Positions 45,972 to 55,811 of a stretch of 64,000 nucleotides of DNA are shown piece by piece (the stretch's first letter is position 1; every line of letters begins with the position of its first letter). Below the pieces are notes generated by a model, which had not been told where the DNA came from, did no database searches, and saw only the letters and a program-made list of their open reading frames with translations. This DNA comes from Polyangia bacterium (GTDB lineage Bacteria; Myxococcota_A; Polyangia; Nannocystales; Nannocystaceae): NCBI GenBank assembly GCA_030430565.1, contig JAUIKS010000001.1, forward strand, positions 372,001 to 436,000, read 5' to 3'. A program made the position numbers and the translations under genes.

Positions 45972-47462
45972 ATGGCCGACGCTCCGCTGTGGACCGCCCG
46001 TGAGGTCAAGAAGGCGACCAAGGGTCGCTGGCTCAACCAGCCACCGTCGAGCTGGGCGCCGATTCGGGTCAGCTACGACATCGACAGCCTGGCGGAGCCG
46101 AACCAGCTCGTCGTGTGTCGGTGCCCGTCGACCTGGAGTCGGCGCACCCCCGACACCTCGAGGGCGATCCCCAAGCTCATCAAGAGCCGGCAGGCCGGCG
46201 TGATCGTCCAGCAGGATCAGCTCAAGAACGTCCCGACGCGCGTGCCGTCATGGTTCGGCGTGCTGCTCGTCAAGAGCACGCGCAGGGCGCTGCAGGAGCT
46301 CGGGCTGGCCGCGCGCGAGCGGTTTCGCGGCAAGGTCATCGCGTTGACTGGCACCGTCGGCAAGACGACCTCGCGCGAGATGCTGCGGCACACGCTCGGT
46401 CGTCAGGGCGGCTCCTCGGCGACGCGGGGCAATAACAACAACCTCGCCGGCGTCTCGCGCTCGATGGCCTACACCCGGCGGGACTGCGGCTACTCCATCA
46501 TCGAGGTCGGCTTCGGCTTCCCCCTGGGCGGCGTCGCGCGCAGCTCCCAGCTGGTGCGCCCGCACGTCTCGCTGCTCACCGCCGTGGGCCTCGCCCATCT
46601 CGACGTCTTCGGCGTGCAGGCCAACGACGAGGACACCGGGCTAGAGCTGGTCCTGGCCCAGAAGCTCGGGATCATCGAGGGGATCGAGCCCGGCGGCTCC
46701 TTCGTCCTCAACCGCAGCATGCGGAAGTTCGAAATCGCGGCGCGCGTGGCCGAGGGTCGCGGCGTTCGCTGCTTCACCTTCGGAGAGCACCCCGAGGCGG
46801 ACCTCAAGCTCGTGGACTACCAGCCGACGGAGAGCGCCGACGGCGGGCGCGTGGTCGTCGAGCTCGAGGGCCAGCGCGTCGAGTACACGATCAAGCTCCC
46901 GGGTCGGCACATGGCGGTCAACAGCGCGGGCGCGCTGGCGGTCGTGCACGCGGCGGGCGGCGACTTCAAGCAGGCCGCCGCCGACCTCGCGGACTTCACC
47001 GCGGTCGGCGGGCGCGCGAGCATCTCTGAGATCCAGATCGCGGGCGGCGCGGCGACGCTGATCGACGACAGCTATAACGCGACGCCGGACTCGATCCGCT
47101 CGACGCTCTCGCTGATGGCCCAGGTCGCGCGCGAGAAGGGCACCGGCGGCCGCCGGATCGCGGTGCTCGGCGACATCAAGCATCTCGGTCCGCGAGAGGC
47201 CGAGCACCACGCCGCGCTCGCGCCGGCGCTCGCCGAGTACGGGGTCGATCACGTGATCACCTTCGGCAAGCTGATGCATCACCTGCAGAGCGCCGCGCCG
47301 AAGGAGCTGCGGGGGGGGCACAAGGGCTCGCACCAGGCCGTGCTCGACGCGATCCGAGCCGTGCTCAAGCCGGGGGACATCCTCACGATCAAGGCCTCGA
47401 CCCCGGTCAAGCTCGGCTGGGTCGCCCGCGCGCTGCGTGAAGGGCGAGACACGATCAAGTAG
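45972..47462 (+). CDS. MurF-like Mur ligase
   Basis: 496 residues. The ATP-binding motif is ALTGTVGKTTSREML, followed by GNNNNLAGVSRSM, DVFGV and the C-terminal segment LIDDSYNATPDSIRSTL with VLGDIKHLG, the MurF hallmark. The N-terminal domain (residues 1-110) is atypical in having no clear UDP-MurNAc-peptide pattern. It stands alone rather than in a division/cell-wall cluster, so it may be a second MurF or a related ligase (for example for a D-amino acid polymer). Cytoplasmic, ATP-dependent amide ligase. Confidence 0.82.
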   Translation: MADAPLWTAREVKKATKGRWLNQPPSSWAPIRVSYDIDSLAEPNQLVVCRCPSTWSRRTPDTSRAIPKLIKSRQAGVIVQQDQLKNVPTRVPSWFGVLLVKSTRRALQELGLAARERFRGKVIALTGTVGKTTSREMLRHTLGRQGGSSATRGNNNNLAGVSRSMAYTRRDCGYSIIEVGFGFPLGGVARSSQLVRPHVSLLTAVGLAHLDVFGVQANDEDTGLELVLAQKLGIIEGIEPGGSFVLNRSMRKFEIAARVAEGRGVRCFTFGEHPEADLKLVDYQPTESADGGRVVVELEGQRVEYTIKLPGRHMAVNSAGALAVVHAAGGDFKQAAADLADFTAVGGRASISEIQIAGGAATLIDDSYNATPDSIRSTLSLMAQVAREKGTGGRRIAVLGDIKHLGPREAEHHAALAPALAEYGVDHVITFGKLMHHLQSAAPKELRGGHKGSHQAVLDAIRAVLKPGDILTIKASTPVKLGWVARALREGRDTIK

Positions 47463-47476
47463 CCGAGCGTAGCGAC

Positions 47477-47502
47477 GAAGCCCGCGCCGAGGGGCGGGCT
47501 TC
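47477..47502 (+). terminator. Hairpin after the MurF-like gene
   Basis: GAAGCCCGC (47477-47485) pairs perfectly with GCGGGCTTC (47494-47502) 15 nt after the stop codon. There is no T-run, so this is a possible factor-assisted terminator. Its stem is nearly the same as that of the hairpin at 32209-32236. Confidence 0.5.
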
Positions 47503-47637
47503 ACGGTCCCGATCGCTCGCAAAGCCCACGCGCCGTCTCACTTGGTCTTTCCACGCTAGCTTCGTTGGCGAAACTCGTAGTACGCCGACGAAAACTCCGG
47601 CGTGAGCCATTAGCGAGCCGTTCGCGGCCACAGGCTG

Positions 47638-48165
47638 CTAGCTCGCGGCCTCGGGATCTGGCTCGAGGTTCATGCTGCCGATGAAGTCGCGCTTGCCGAC
47701 GTCGACGCCGTAGTGCCGCAGGATCGCGTAGGCGGTGGTGACGTGGAAGTAGAAGTTCGGGAGCGCCATCTCGTTGAAGTAGTCGCGTCCCCGGACCCGC
47801 AGCCCCGGGAGGAAGGACAGCTTGATCCAGCGATCGGCGGCGCCTTCGAAGTCGGCCTCCTTCACGGTGTCGACGTACTCGAGCACGGTGTTGATGCGCG
47901 CGCGCAGCTCGTCGAGGGTCTTCTCGGTGTCGGGGTGCTTGGGCGGCTCGCGGCCGGCGAGATGCGCCGCGGCGCTCTTGACCGAGTCGGCGGCGGCCTG
48001 CACCTGGCGCGTAAAGTCGTACTGATCGGGCGCGAGGCGAGCCGTCAGGTACACCGCAGGATCAAAGCCCTTGGCCTCCGCGTGCGCGACGGCTTTGTCG
48101 ATCCAGGCGGCGAGGTTCTTCAGCATCTTCCGCATCTGCGGGATGCAGGCGTTGTACATCGACAT
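47638..48165 (-). CDS. DUF1993 family protein
   Basis: 175 residues from the ATG at 48165; the frame is open 36 nt further. It matches DUF1993: MSMYNACIPQMRKMLKNLAAW start, the TARLAPDQYDFTRQVQAA block, and ALPNFYFHVTTAYAILRHYGVD near the end, with the conserved VGKRDFIG. The fold is a DinB-like four-helix bundle, and no enzymatic activity is established. No export signal. It stands alone between hairpin-rich and gene-free sequence. Confidence 0.82.
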   Translation of the reverse strand: MSMYNACIPQMRKMLKNLAAWIDKAVAHAEAKGFDPAVYLTARLAPDQYDFTRQVQAAADSVKSAAAHLAGREPPKHPDTEKTLDELRARINTVLEYVDTVKEADFEGAADRWIKLSFLPGLRVRGRDYFNEMALPNFYFHVTTAYAILRHYGVDVGKRDFIGSMNLEPDPEAAS

Positions 48166-48466
48166 GGCGGACACATGGCACGGGCGCGAGCTCGCCGTCA
48201 AACCGGCGCTCGCGCTGGCTTTGCATGGACACCTCGCACGACGCTGATCACGCAGCGCGCTATGTCAGACAAGCTTCGAGGCTCGAACGAACGCGCGCGT
48301 CTCGTCGAAGCTCAAGGGACGCGCGCGAGCGCGGGGGCGCTCGTTCGCTTCACAGGGCCAGACGCTCGCCGCCGGTAGGTGGAGGGAGCCCACGCGTTAA
48401 GCAGCGGCCCGATGTTCGCTCGTCGCAGGTGCTCGAGAGGCCATTGCCGACACGTTTTTTTCCGAC
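48166..48466 (-). other. Gene-free stretch
   Basis: A 301-nt gap between the DUF1993 gene and the VOC protein gene, both on the minus strand. No credible reading frame, hairpin or repeat was found. It probably holds the promoter of the DUF1993 gene. Confidence 0.35.
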
Positions 48467-48880
48467 CTAGGACGATGTCTGCGCCCACGGGTCGTACGAG
48501 CCGAAGCTCCACAGGTGACCCTCGGGATCGCGGGCCGCGTAGTGGGCGCCTCCGTAGCTCTGCTCCTCGAGCGGGCTGACGATCTCGGCGCCGGCCGAGC
48601 GCGCGCGCGCGTAGTGGGCCGCGAGATCATCGACGACGATGTACGCGGCCTGCGTGACCTTGCCGCTCGCGTCGGGGACCGTGACGTGTTGACCAAAGTC
48701 GTCGTCGCGGGCCTGCCCGAGCATGATCATGTCCTCGCCGAGGAGCAGCTGCGCGTGCGGGATGACCCCGTTCTCCTCGACGACCATGTGCTCGCGGAAG
48801 CCGAAGGCCGCGCACAGGAAGTCGATCGCCGCGCGGGGGTCGCGGTAGCGCATACCGGGGATGATGGTTCCTTGGGGCAT
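48467..48880 (-). CDS. VOC-superfamily (glyoxalase/PhnB-like) protein
   Basis: 137 residues. A typical one-chain VOC protein of the PhnB-like group: GMRYRDPRAAIDFLCAAFGFRE, then PHAQLLLGEDMIMLG and QAAYIVVDDLAAHYARARSAG, finally YAARDPEGHLWSFGSYDP. The His and Glu ligands of true metal-dependent enzymes are only partly present, so it may bind rather than convert its ligand. It is a small cytoplasmic protein of unknown substrate, next to the M48 protease gene. Confidence 0.85.
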   Translation of the reverse strand: MPQGTIIPGMRYRDPRAAIDFLCAAFGFREHMVVEENGVIPHAQLLLGEDMIMLGQARDDDFGQHVTVPDASGKVTQAAYIVVDDLAAHYARARSAGAEIVSPLEEQSYGGAHYAARDPEGHLWSFGSYDPWAQTSS

Positions 48881-48943
48881 ACGCGCAGCATGGCACAGGC
48901 GCGCGAGTTCGCGCGCGCGTAGTTGTTGCAGCTTTGAAGCGGT

Positions 48944-49792
<849 letters not shown>

Positions 49793-49826
49793 ACGTGGTG
49801 ATCCGCGGCGCGGCCAGGGTAGCGCG

Positions 49827-50723
49827 TCAGCCCGCGGGCTTCGTCGGTTTCGCCGACGCGCCGGCCTCGCGCTCACGCGCCGCCGCGGCCTTGAGCATGC
49901 CCCACAGCTTGGTGCGCATCTCGAGCGTGATCTGGTGCCCGATCCCGGGGTACTCGACCAGCTCGACGTCGTAGCCGAGCTCGCGCTGGCGCGCGACGGA
50001 CTCGCGGGTGTTCTCGATGAGCAGCGCGCGATCGTCATCGCCGTGGAGCGCGACGACCGGTGGATTCGCGCCCTCGGACGACGGGCCGGTTTTGGGCCAT
50101 AGCGGCGGCGGCAGCCAGCCGCCGACCGGGTAAGCGGCCGCGACCTGATCCGGGTGGTGAGCGGCCAGCGTGAAGCTGAGCATGCCGCCCTGCGAGAAGC
50201 CGGTCACGATCGGCCGGCCGACGGTCGGTCGCGCCGCGCGGATCGCCTTGATGTGTTTCGCCAGCGCGTCGGCGGCCCGCTTGATGCCCGCGCTCAGGCC
50301 CTCGACATCCTCGCTGCGCGCGCGGATCGGGAACCAGGAGAAGCCGACCTCGTGGTCGTCGAGCGCCCGCGGCAAGATCACGCGGGCGGGCTCGGGGAAG
50401 TCTCGGAGCAGGCCCGAGAAGTCCTCGGGGCGGTCGCCGAGGCCGTGGATGGCGATGATCAACGGCAGCGCGTTTTCGGCCTTCGCGCCCCCGGTGACGA
50501 GCTCGACGTACTGCACGCCGCCCGCCTCGCGGTAGGCCCCGGCGGCCTCCTCGGGGGTCTCGGACGTCGCCTCGGTCGGCTGCTCGGTAGGCTGCTCGGT
50601 CGGCGCGGGCTCCGGCGCCTTGGCGGGCGCTGACTTGCTCGGCGGCGGCGTCTGGGTCTGGGCCCGCGAGTCACAGGCGGGCAGGAGCGCGACGGCGAGG
50701 AGGAGGTTCCAGGTCGATCTCAT
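49827..50723 (-). CDS. Alpha/beta hydrolase lipoprotein (carboxylesterase/phospholipase-like)
   Basis: 298 residues from the ATG at 50723. The signal peptide ends in the lipobox LLPAC; a Pro/Thr/Glu-rich linker of about 45 residues follows, including PTEQPTEQPTE repeats. The catalytic part is an alpha/beta hydrolase: oxyanion region IIAIHGLGDRP, nucleophile elbow TGFSQGGML, Asp in VVALHGDDDRAL and His in PGIGHQITLEM. This resembles the phospholipase/carboxylesterase family acting on small esters, here in the periplasm or at the surface. Confidence 0.88.
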   Translation of the reverse strand: MRSTWNLLLAVALLPACDSRAQTQTPPPSKSAPAKAPEPAPTEQPTEQPTEATSETPEEAAGAYREAGGVQYVELVTGGAKAENALPLIIAIHGLGDRPEDFSGLLRDFPEPARVILPRALDDHEVGFSWFPIRARSEDVEGLSAGIKRAADALAKHIKAIRAARPTVGRPIVTGFSQGGMLSFTLAAHHPDQVAAAYPVGGWLPPPLWPKTGPSSEGANPPVVALHGDDDRALLIENTRESVARQRELGYDVELVEYPGIGHQITLEMRTKLWGMLKAAAAREREAGASAKPTKPAG

Positions 50724-50856
50724 GGGCGTGGCGAAGCCTCGCACGCGCGCGCCGTCCCGACAATCCCGAGCCCGAAACAAGCGCACGAGGATCTTTCGAG
50801 CGCACGCGGATCTTTCAACATCCGGCCACGGCCGACTCACGTACCGTCACGCGAAC

Positions 50857-52005
50857 TCAGCACGGACCGTTGGGGCAGCAGTCGTTGAACTGCAGGCACA
50901 GGTCATCGCAGTAGCAGTTGCCGCCGCTCGCGCCGCACTGGCACGGTGAGCACATCCCGGGATCGTCGGGGCAGTCGTTGGGGCAGCTGCAGCTGTCCTC
51001 CGCGCCATTACACTGGCCATCACCGCAAACCGACGCCGTGCAGCTGTTGCTGCAGGCGTCGTTGTTGTTGTTGTTGCCGTCGTCGCACTGCTCGACGCCC
51101 TCGTACACGTAGCCGTCGCCGCAGCTCGCGTCGACGCAGGTGTTGAGGCAGCCGTCGTTGTTGCTGCCGTTGCCGTCGTCGCAGGTCTCGTACATGTTGG
51201 CGACGTAGCCGTCGCCGCAGCTCGCCATGACGCAGTTCAGGAGGCAGCCGTCGTTGTTGCTGTTCTGCGGCCCGTCGTCACACTGCTCCGGGGGCTGGAT
51301 GAAGCCGTCGCCGCAGACCGCCGCGGTGCACGTGTTGGTGCAGCTGTCCTCGTTGCTGTCGTTGCCGTCGTCGCAGGCCTCGCCGGGGTTGACGACACCA
51401 TCGCCGCAGGTCGCGACCGTACAGCTGCTGGTGCAGCCGTCGTCGTCGATGAGGTTGCCGTCGTCGCAGCTCTCGCCGGGACCCTGGAAGCCGTCGCCGC
51501 ACACGTTGAGCGTGCAGTCCGTCTTGCAGGTGTCCATATCCGAGTTGGCCGGCCCGTTGTCGCACTCCTCGCTCGGGCTCTGGTTACCGTCGCCGCAGAC
51601 GTTGAGGGTGCAGTCGGGGTTACAGGGCTGGCCGATGCCGTTGCCCACGCCGTCGTCGCACTGCTCGCCTTCCTCGATCAGCCCGTTGCCGCAGACGATC
51701 CCGCCCTCGCTGTCAGAGGGGTCGAGCCCGGTCGTGAACTCGGTCGTCGAGCCGCCGTCCGTGCCGCCGAAGGTGGCGAAGCTGTCGCCGCTGTCACTGT
51801 CGCTGTCGGTGCCGGCCGAGAGGCCGGTCGATGACGGGGAAGGGCGCCCCGAGGCGGTCACTGGTGTATACGCGCCGCTCAGCCCGAGCCCGTCTTCTTC
51901 AGCGACGCCACGCGCACATCCGCTCGTCGTAGCGACGAGCAGCGCGAGCGTCGGCACGACGCTCAAGAAGGCGCGAGTACGACGCTTGGCAGCGCGCGGA
52001 TTCAT
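50857..52005 (-). CDS. DUF4215 cysteine-rich lipoprotein with somatomedin-B-like tail
   Basis: 382 residues from the ATG at 52005. A signal peptide ends near TTSGC, then a Ser/Thr/Asp-rich linker of about 70 residues. About eight Myxo cysteine-rich repeats follow (pattern CGDG...GE.CDDGN...DGC...C), for example VCGDGFQGPGESCDDGNLID and ATCGDGVVNPGEACDDGN. The final 35 residues (CQCGASGGNCYCDDLCLQ and FNDCCPNGPC) show the Cys order of a somatomedin-B domain. The whole is a disulfide-stiffened surface lipoprotein. It is one of several DUF4215 proteins in the window but the only one ending in this tail. Confidence 0.87.
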   Translation of the reverse strand: MNPRAAKRRTRAFLSVVPTLALLVATTSGCARGVAEEDGLGLSGAYTPVTASGRPSPSSTGLSAGTDSDSDSGDSFATFGGTDGGSTTEFTTGLDPSDSEGGIVCGNGLIEEGEQCDDGVGNGIGQPCNPDCTLNVCGDGNQSPSEECDNGPANSDMDTCKTDCTLNVCGDGFQGPGESCDDGNLIDDDGCTSSCTVATCGDGVVNPGEACDDGNDSNEDSCTNTCTAAVCGDGFIQPPEQCDDGPQNSNNDGCLLNCVMASCGDGYVANMYETCDDGNGSNNDGCLNTCVDASCGDGYVYEGVEQCDDGNNNNNDACSNSCTASVCGDGQCNGAEDSCSCPNDCPDDPGMCSPCQCGASGGNCYCDDLCLQFNDCCPNGPC

Positions 52006-52097
52006 ACGTCCACTCACTTTCACACACCGCCAAACGCGCGTCAACGCGCTGGTGAGCGCGATTGCTCGCCCGTCGCCAAGCGTGGACGGGGTGCCGC

Positions 52098-53129
52098 TCA
52101 CCCGCCGCCCACCTTCGGTGGCGCGTCCGGACACGAGAGCTGGCGGTACGTAGCGACAAAACGTGGACCCAGCAGCGCCGCGCCCAGTCGGTCCGCGTCG
52201 CGGGCGAGCTGGGCCAGCGCGAGGCTGCGCTGCGACATCTGTCTGCGCCGACGACCCCACCAGCGCGATCGACCCGTGCGGCGCGAGCGTAGCGTGCGGG
52301 TCGCGTGATCGGCGGACGAGGCGGGCCGTGGACGCGCGCGCGGATCGAGCTGCGCTAGCAGCTCGCGCGCCCCCTCGAGCAAGCCGGTGAACACGGCCGT
52401 CTGGTGGCGAGCGATTCGCTCCAGCGCGCGCTGAAATTCCCGCGGCGAGCGAGCGCTCGCGCCCGACCAGTCGAGCGCCTGCGCGAGCCGCTGCGCGGGC
52501 GTCGGGCGGCTCGCTACGACACCCGTGCAGCGCGCTCGGAAGCGGTCTGCCGTGCGCTCGAGCCTGTCGACGCCGCTGGCCACCACGTCGAGCGTCGTCG
52601 CGACCCGGGCGATCAGGCGTACGATGTCCTGCGGGCAGCGCGGATCGCCGAGGGCGGGCGTGTACGTGCGCGCGAGCCAGCGAATCGCCTCCCCCGACGC
52701 GCGCTCGAGCGCGAGGGTCGAGGGTTCCTCGTGGCGCTCGGCCAGCTGAGGATTGTGTCGGAGCTGCGGGCAGCGCTCGCGTAGCTGCGCGCCGTCCTCG
52801 GGGCTCGCGGTCTCGAGGTACGCGCGCACCCGTCGCGCGGCGACGCGGGTAGCGAGCTCCGAGCTCTCCACCGCCGCGAGCACCGCCGCGAGCTCAATGT
52901 CTTCCTTCGGCCGGCGCGTCCAGAGGCGCGTCCGCGCGTCCGCGTGCTCGCGTTGTGGGAGCACGACGGTGCGATCGAGCGCGCCAGTCTGTCGCGGTGT
53001 CGGGTCACGCACGCGCTCGACCGGCGCCCGTCGGCGCGAGTCGACGCCGCGATTAGCTAGATGTCCTTGAGGGCATGTGATTGCGCGCGCGGCCGCGGCG
53101 GCGCGGGATGGTTGCGAGAGCACGGTCAT
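52098..53129 (-). CDS. Hypothetical protein, possible TagH C-terminal-like domain
   Basis: About 343 residues from the ATG at 53129, with a longer frame to 53213. A short CPQGHLANRG start resembles a half zinc ribbon. The second half has the helix order of the C-terminal domain of type VI secretion FHA proteins: RALERIARHQTAVFTGLLEG, ARELLAQLDPRAR, and a final RFVATYRQL. There is no FHA domain or other type VI gene nearby, so the assignment rests on pattern alone. It is Arg/Ala-rich, which raises the chance of a spurious frame. It lies upstream of the DUF4215 lipoprotein gene on the same strand. Confidence 0.45.
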   Translation of the reverse strand: MTVLSQPSRAAAAARAITCPQGHLANRGVDSRRRAPVERVRDPTPRQTGALDRTVVLPQREHADARTRLWTRRPKEDIELAAVLAAVESSELATRVAARRVRAYLETASPEDGAQLRERCPQLRHNPQLAERHEEPSTLALERASGEAIRWLARTYTPALGDPRCPQDIVRLIARVATTLDVVASGVDRLERTADRFRARCTGVVASRPTPAQRLAQALDWSGASARSPREFQRALERIARHQTAVFTGLLEGARELLAQLDPRARPRPASSADHATRTLRSRRTGRSRWWGRRRRQMSQRSLALAQLARDADRLGAALLGPRFVATYRQLSCPDAPPKVGGG

Positions 53130-53511
53130 CACCCCAGGATCTGGGCGCGCCCCCAGAGCCGCGCAACGCCTGTCAGGATCTGCCCGCCGGACCGGGACAG
53201 CGCGACGGATCACGCTTCCCGGCTCGTCGTCGGCTCGCCGCGGTCGCGCGAGCAGCTGCGTCGAAGTTCTCGTGCGAAGCTGCGCCCGCTTCGTCGCGTG
53301 GCGTGGTCAGGGGCTGTCACGGGGGGGGCTCAATCCTTGGCCGCTCGCGTGATCCTGGCGATCGCAACGCGCGGCGTGCGGGCGGACGCGAGCGACGAGT
53401 CTCGCGGTCGCGCTGGGGAGACCGACACGAGCGCGTGCGCTCTTCGATCCGCTCGCGCGCGATCTCGTAGCTCCCCGCTGCGCTTCGCAGCGGCGCGGGT
53501 TCCGGGCTAGG
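53130..53511 (-). other. Gene-free divergent region
   Basis: A 382-nt gap between the TagH-like gene (minus) and the SlyD-type gene (plus). Frames across it are Arg/Ser-rich and not protein-like. One run of eight G occurs at about 53321. No hairpin or palindrome stood out. Confidence 0.35.
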
Positions 53512-53991
53512 ATGACGACCATGAAGATCGCCGAAGGGCTCGTAGTTTCGATGGAGTACGACCTCCGCACGGTGGACGGCCGCCTCATCGAGAGTTCCGA
53601 GAAGCGCGGCGCCCCGCTGAGTTTCATCTATGGACCCCGGATCATGCTGCCCGGGTTTGCGCCTCAGCTCGTCGGGCTCGCCGCCGGAGAGACCAAGAAG
53701 TTCGAGCTGGCGCCCGAGGAGGCCTTCGGCCGCATCGAGGACGCCCCCCGCAAGGACATCCCGCGCAGCGAATTCCCCGCGAAGGCGCAGATCAAAGAGG
53801 GCATGAGCTTCGAGGCCGGGCTGCCGAACGGTCAGCCGATCCGGCTCGTCGTCTGCGAGGTCAGCGACGAGGCCGTCAACGTGCGCATGGTGCACCCGCT
53901 CGCCGGGCAGCGCATCAAGATCTACGTCAAGATCCTCAGCGTGCGCGAGGCGACCGACGAGGAGCGCTCCTCCGGGGTCGTGTCCGCGTGA
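53512..53991 (+). CDS. SlyD-type FKBP peptidyl-prolyl isomerase
   Basis: 159 residues (ATG 53521, nine nt later, is an alternative and has AGGA at a better distance). The FKBP part reads VVSMEYDLRTVDGRLIESSE, PLSFIYGPRIMLPGF and VRMVHPLAGQRIKIYVKIL. Between them, residues about 75-125 form the IF chaperone domain typical of SlyD. The final region lacks the His-rich tail of E. coli SlyD. It assists folding in the cytoplasm. The next gene downstream is a lipoprotein with the AGACATGT motif in its leader. Confidence 0.88.
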   Translation: MTTMKIAEGLVVSMEYDLRTVDGRLIESSEKRGAPLSFIYGPRIMLPGFAPQLVGLAAGETKKFELAPEEAFGRIEDAPRKDIPRSEFPAKAQIKEGMSFEAGLPNGQPIRLVVCEVSDEAVNVRMVHPLAGQRIKIYVKILSVREATDEERSSGVVSA

Positions 53992-54020
53992 GCCCGCCCG
54001 TGTCCCGATAAGACCATTGA

Positions 54021-54042
54021 AACATGTCTTACTAGACATGTT
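54021..54042 (+). promoter_or_regulatory. Paired ACATGTCT/AGACATGT inverted repeat
   Basis: AACATGTCT (54021-54029) and AGACATGTT (54034-54042) are perfect inverted 9-mers separated by TACT, so the site carries two copies of the core motif facing each other. It lies 82 nt upstream of the FG-GAP lipoprotein start. This is the most elaborate of the four AGACATGT sites and fits a dimeric regulator binding site. Confidence 0.55.
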
Positions 54043-54123
54043 AGAACGCAAGGCGCGGCGCGCGTCGACGGCGACGACGCGTCGTGAGCGGGCGTTTGGC
54101 ACTGGTTGACTGGGAGCGTCGGG

Positions 54124-55752
54124 ATGATTCGAGATCGCGGAGCGAGTGTAGGGTGGGGGCAGAGCGCGCGGATCGTCGCCGCGCTCGCGGGCGTTGCGCT
54201 CGTGGGCTGCGGGGACTCGGACGGCGGCAGCGACGGCGGCGCCTCGGGCACGCTCGGCGCGACCACCGAGACGGGCACCACCGGCGGCGGCGGCGGCTCG
54301 AGCGGCGGCACGGGCACGGGCACCGTCGGGATGTCCGGCTCTGACTCGGAGACGAGCGCCGGGCCGACCACGGACGCGCAGACGAGCACCGGCACGGGCG
54401 ACGAGACGACCGGCAGCGTCGGCCCCGAGTGCACCGACAACGACGAGTGCGACGGCGGCGTGTGCGTCGGCGGAGAGTGCTGCGTGGTCGATGGCGTCTG
54501 CGGCGAGAACTGCTGCAGCGGCGGCGAGCTGTGCCTGTTCGACAAGTGCGTCGTCCCCGGGGAGCCGTGCAACAGCGCGAACGACTGCGGCGAGGGCGAG
54601 TACTGCGAGCCCGCGCTCGGCGATGACGAGCCCCCTGACCCGGACCCCGATCCGGACCCCGACATGAACTGCACCCAGGACATCCCGCCCGGCGGCTTCT
54701 GCCTCGCGCTCCCCGAGTCCTGCGAAGAGGCCCCCGACGACCCCGACTGCGTCGACGCCTGCGAGTACTTCCCGGAGAAGGGCGAGCTCAACGCGACCAT
54801 CAAGTGGCAGTGGGGCCTGTACGACGCCGAGGAGTACCCCGACGCTTCAGACGTGTGGGCGACCCCGACCGTCGCCCGGATCTACGACGCGAACTGCGAC
54901 GGCGTCGTCGACGAGAGCGACCCTCCCAACATCGTGCTCGTCTCCGGCAACACCGCCGGCACCTGCTGCTCGTGCGGCAACGAGCCGGTCTCGACCTGCC
55001 GCACCGGCGTCCTCCGTCTGCTCGACGGCTCCAACGGCAAGGAGATCTGGTCCCTCGACAAGGCCGTCGACGGCCAGTACGGCTTCGCGGGGATGTCGGT
55101 CGCGCTCGGCGACGTCGACGACGACGGGAGCATGGACATCATCTCCATGACCGGAGACGGCTACCCCGTATGGATCAGCAGCGAGGGTGAGGTCGTCGCG
55201 ATCGCCGACACGAAGGTCGACGACTGGAACGCCAACGCCTTCGGCTGGGGCGGCGGGCTCTCGCTCGGCGACATGGACGGCAACGGCTGGCCCGAGATCG
55301 CCTACGGCCGCAACCTCTACACCACTGGCCCCGGCGAGATCACCTACCTGTGGTCCGCCGGCAACGGAACAGGCGGCGGCGCGGCCTCGGCGGTCTCGTA
55401 CATGGTCGACCTCGACACCGACGGTCTCCAAGAGCTGCTCGCCGGTAACACCGCGTACGAGTACGACAGCACCGTCCTCTGGAGCAACGCGCAGTACCCC
55501 GACGGCTTCACCGCCGTCGGCGATCTCGACTTCGACGGCGAGCCCGAGGTCGTGCTGACGCGCAACGGCACCGTGCGCGTGCTCGAGGGCGGCGACGGCA
55601 CGACCGAGCTCGGCCCCGTCACATTCCCAGGTGTACCCGGCGGGGGACCGCCGACGATCGCCAACTTCGACGGCGGTGACGACATCGAGATCGGTATCGC
55701 GACCGGCAGCTATTACATGGTCTACAAGCCCGAATCCGACTTAGCTGCCTAA
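54124..55752 (+). CDS. FG-GAP/VCBS repeat lipoprotein, probably truncated
   Basis: 542 residues from ATG 54124 (ATG 54106 adds six). A signal peptide ends in the lipobox LVGC; a Gly/Ser/Thr-rich linker, then a Cys-rich block (for example NDECDGGVCVGGECCVVDGV) follows. From about residue 225 it has FG-GAP/VCBS propeller blades: LGDVDDDGSMDIIS, LGDMDGNGWPEIAYG, MVDLDTDGLQELLAG and VGDLDFDGEPEVVLTRN. The protein ends abruptly in YMVYKPESDLAA after four to five blades, where related proteins continue for several more. The stop sits inside a small hairpin next to the integrase remnant, so truncation by insertion is likely. Confidence 0.8.
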   Translation: MIRDRGASVGWGQSARIVAALAGVALVGCGDSDGGSDGGASGTLGATTETGTTGGGGGSSGGTGTGTVGMSGSDSETSAGPTTDAQTSTGTGDETTGSVGPECTDNDECDGGVCVGGECCVVDGVCGENCCSGGELCLFDKCVVPGEPCNSANDCGEGEYCEPALGDDEPPDPDPDPDPDMNCTQDIPPGGFCLALPESCEEAPDDPDCVDACEYFPEKGELNATIKWQWGLYDAEEYPDASDVWATPTVARIYDANCDGVVDESDPPNIVLVSGNTAGTCCSCGNEPVSTCRTGVLRLLDGSNGKEIWSLDKAVDGQYGFAGMSVALGDVDDDGSMDIISMTGDGYPVWISSEGEVVAIADTKVDDWNANAFGWGGGLSLGDMDGNGWPEIAYGRNLYTTGPGEITYLWSAGNGTGGGAASAVSYMVDLDTDGLQELLAGNTAYEYDSTVLWSNAQYPDGFTAVGDLDFDGEPEVVLTRNGTVRVLEGGDGTTELGPVTFPGVPGGGPPTIANFDGGDDIEIGIATGSYYMVYKPESDLAA

Positions 55753-55755
55753 GTC
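55738..55755. repeat. Inverted repeat at truncation point, possible attachment site
   Basis: GACTTAG (55738-55744) and CTAAGTC (55749-55755) are perfect inverted repeats around CTGC; the stop codon of the truncated lipoprotein lies inside. CCTTGA...TCAAGG and the near-repeat ATGTGCCCG follow before the integrase remnant. Composition drops sharply here, so this may be the left junction of a mobile element. Confidence 0.35.
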
Positions 55756-55811
55756 CTTGATCAAACTAAGAAAATTCAAGGCGCGGTACCGATGTGCCCG
55801 ATATGTGCCCG

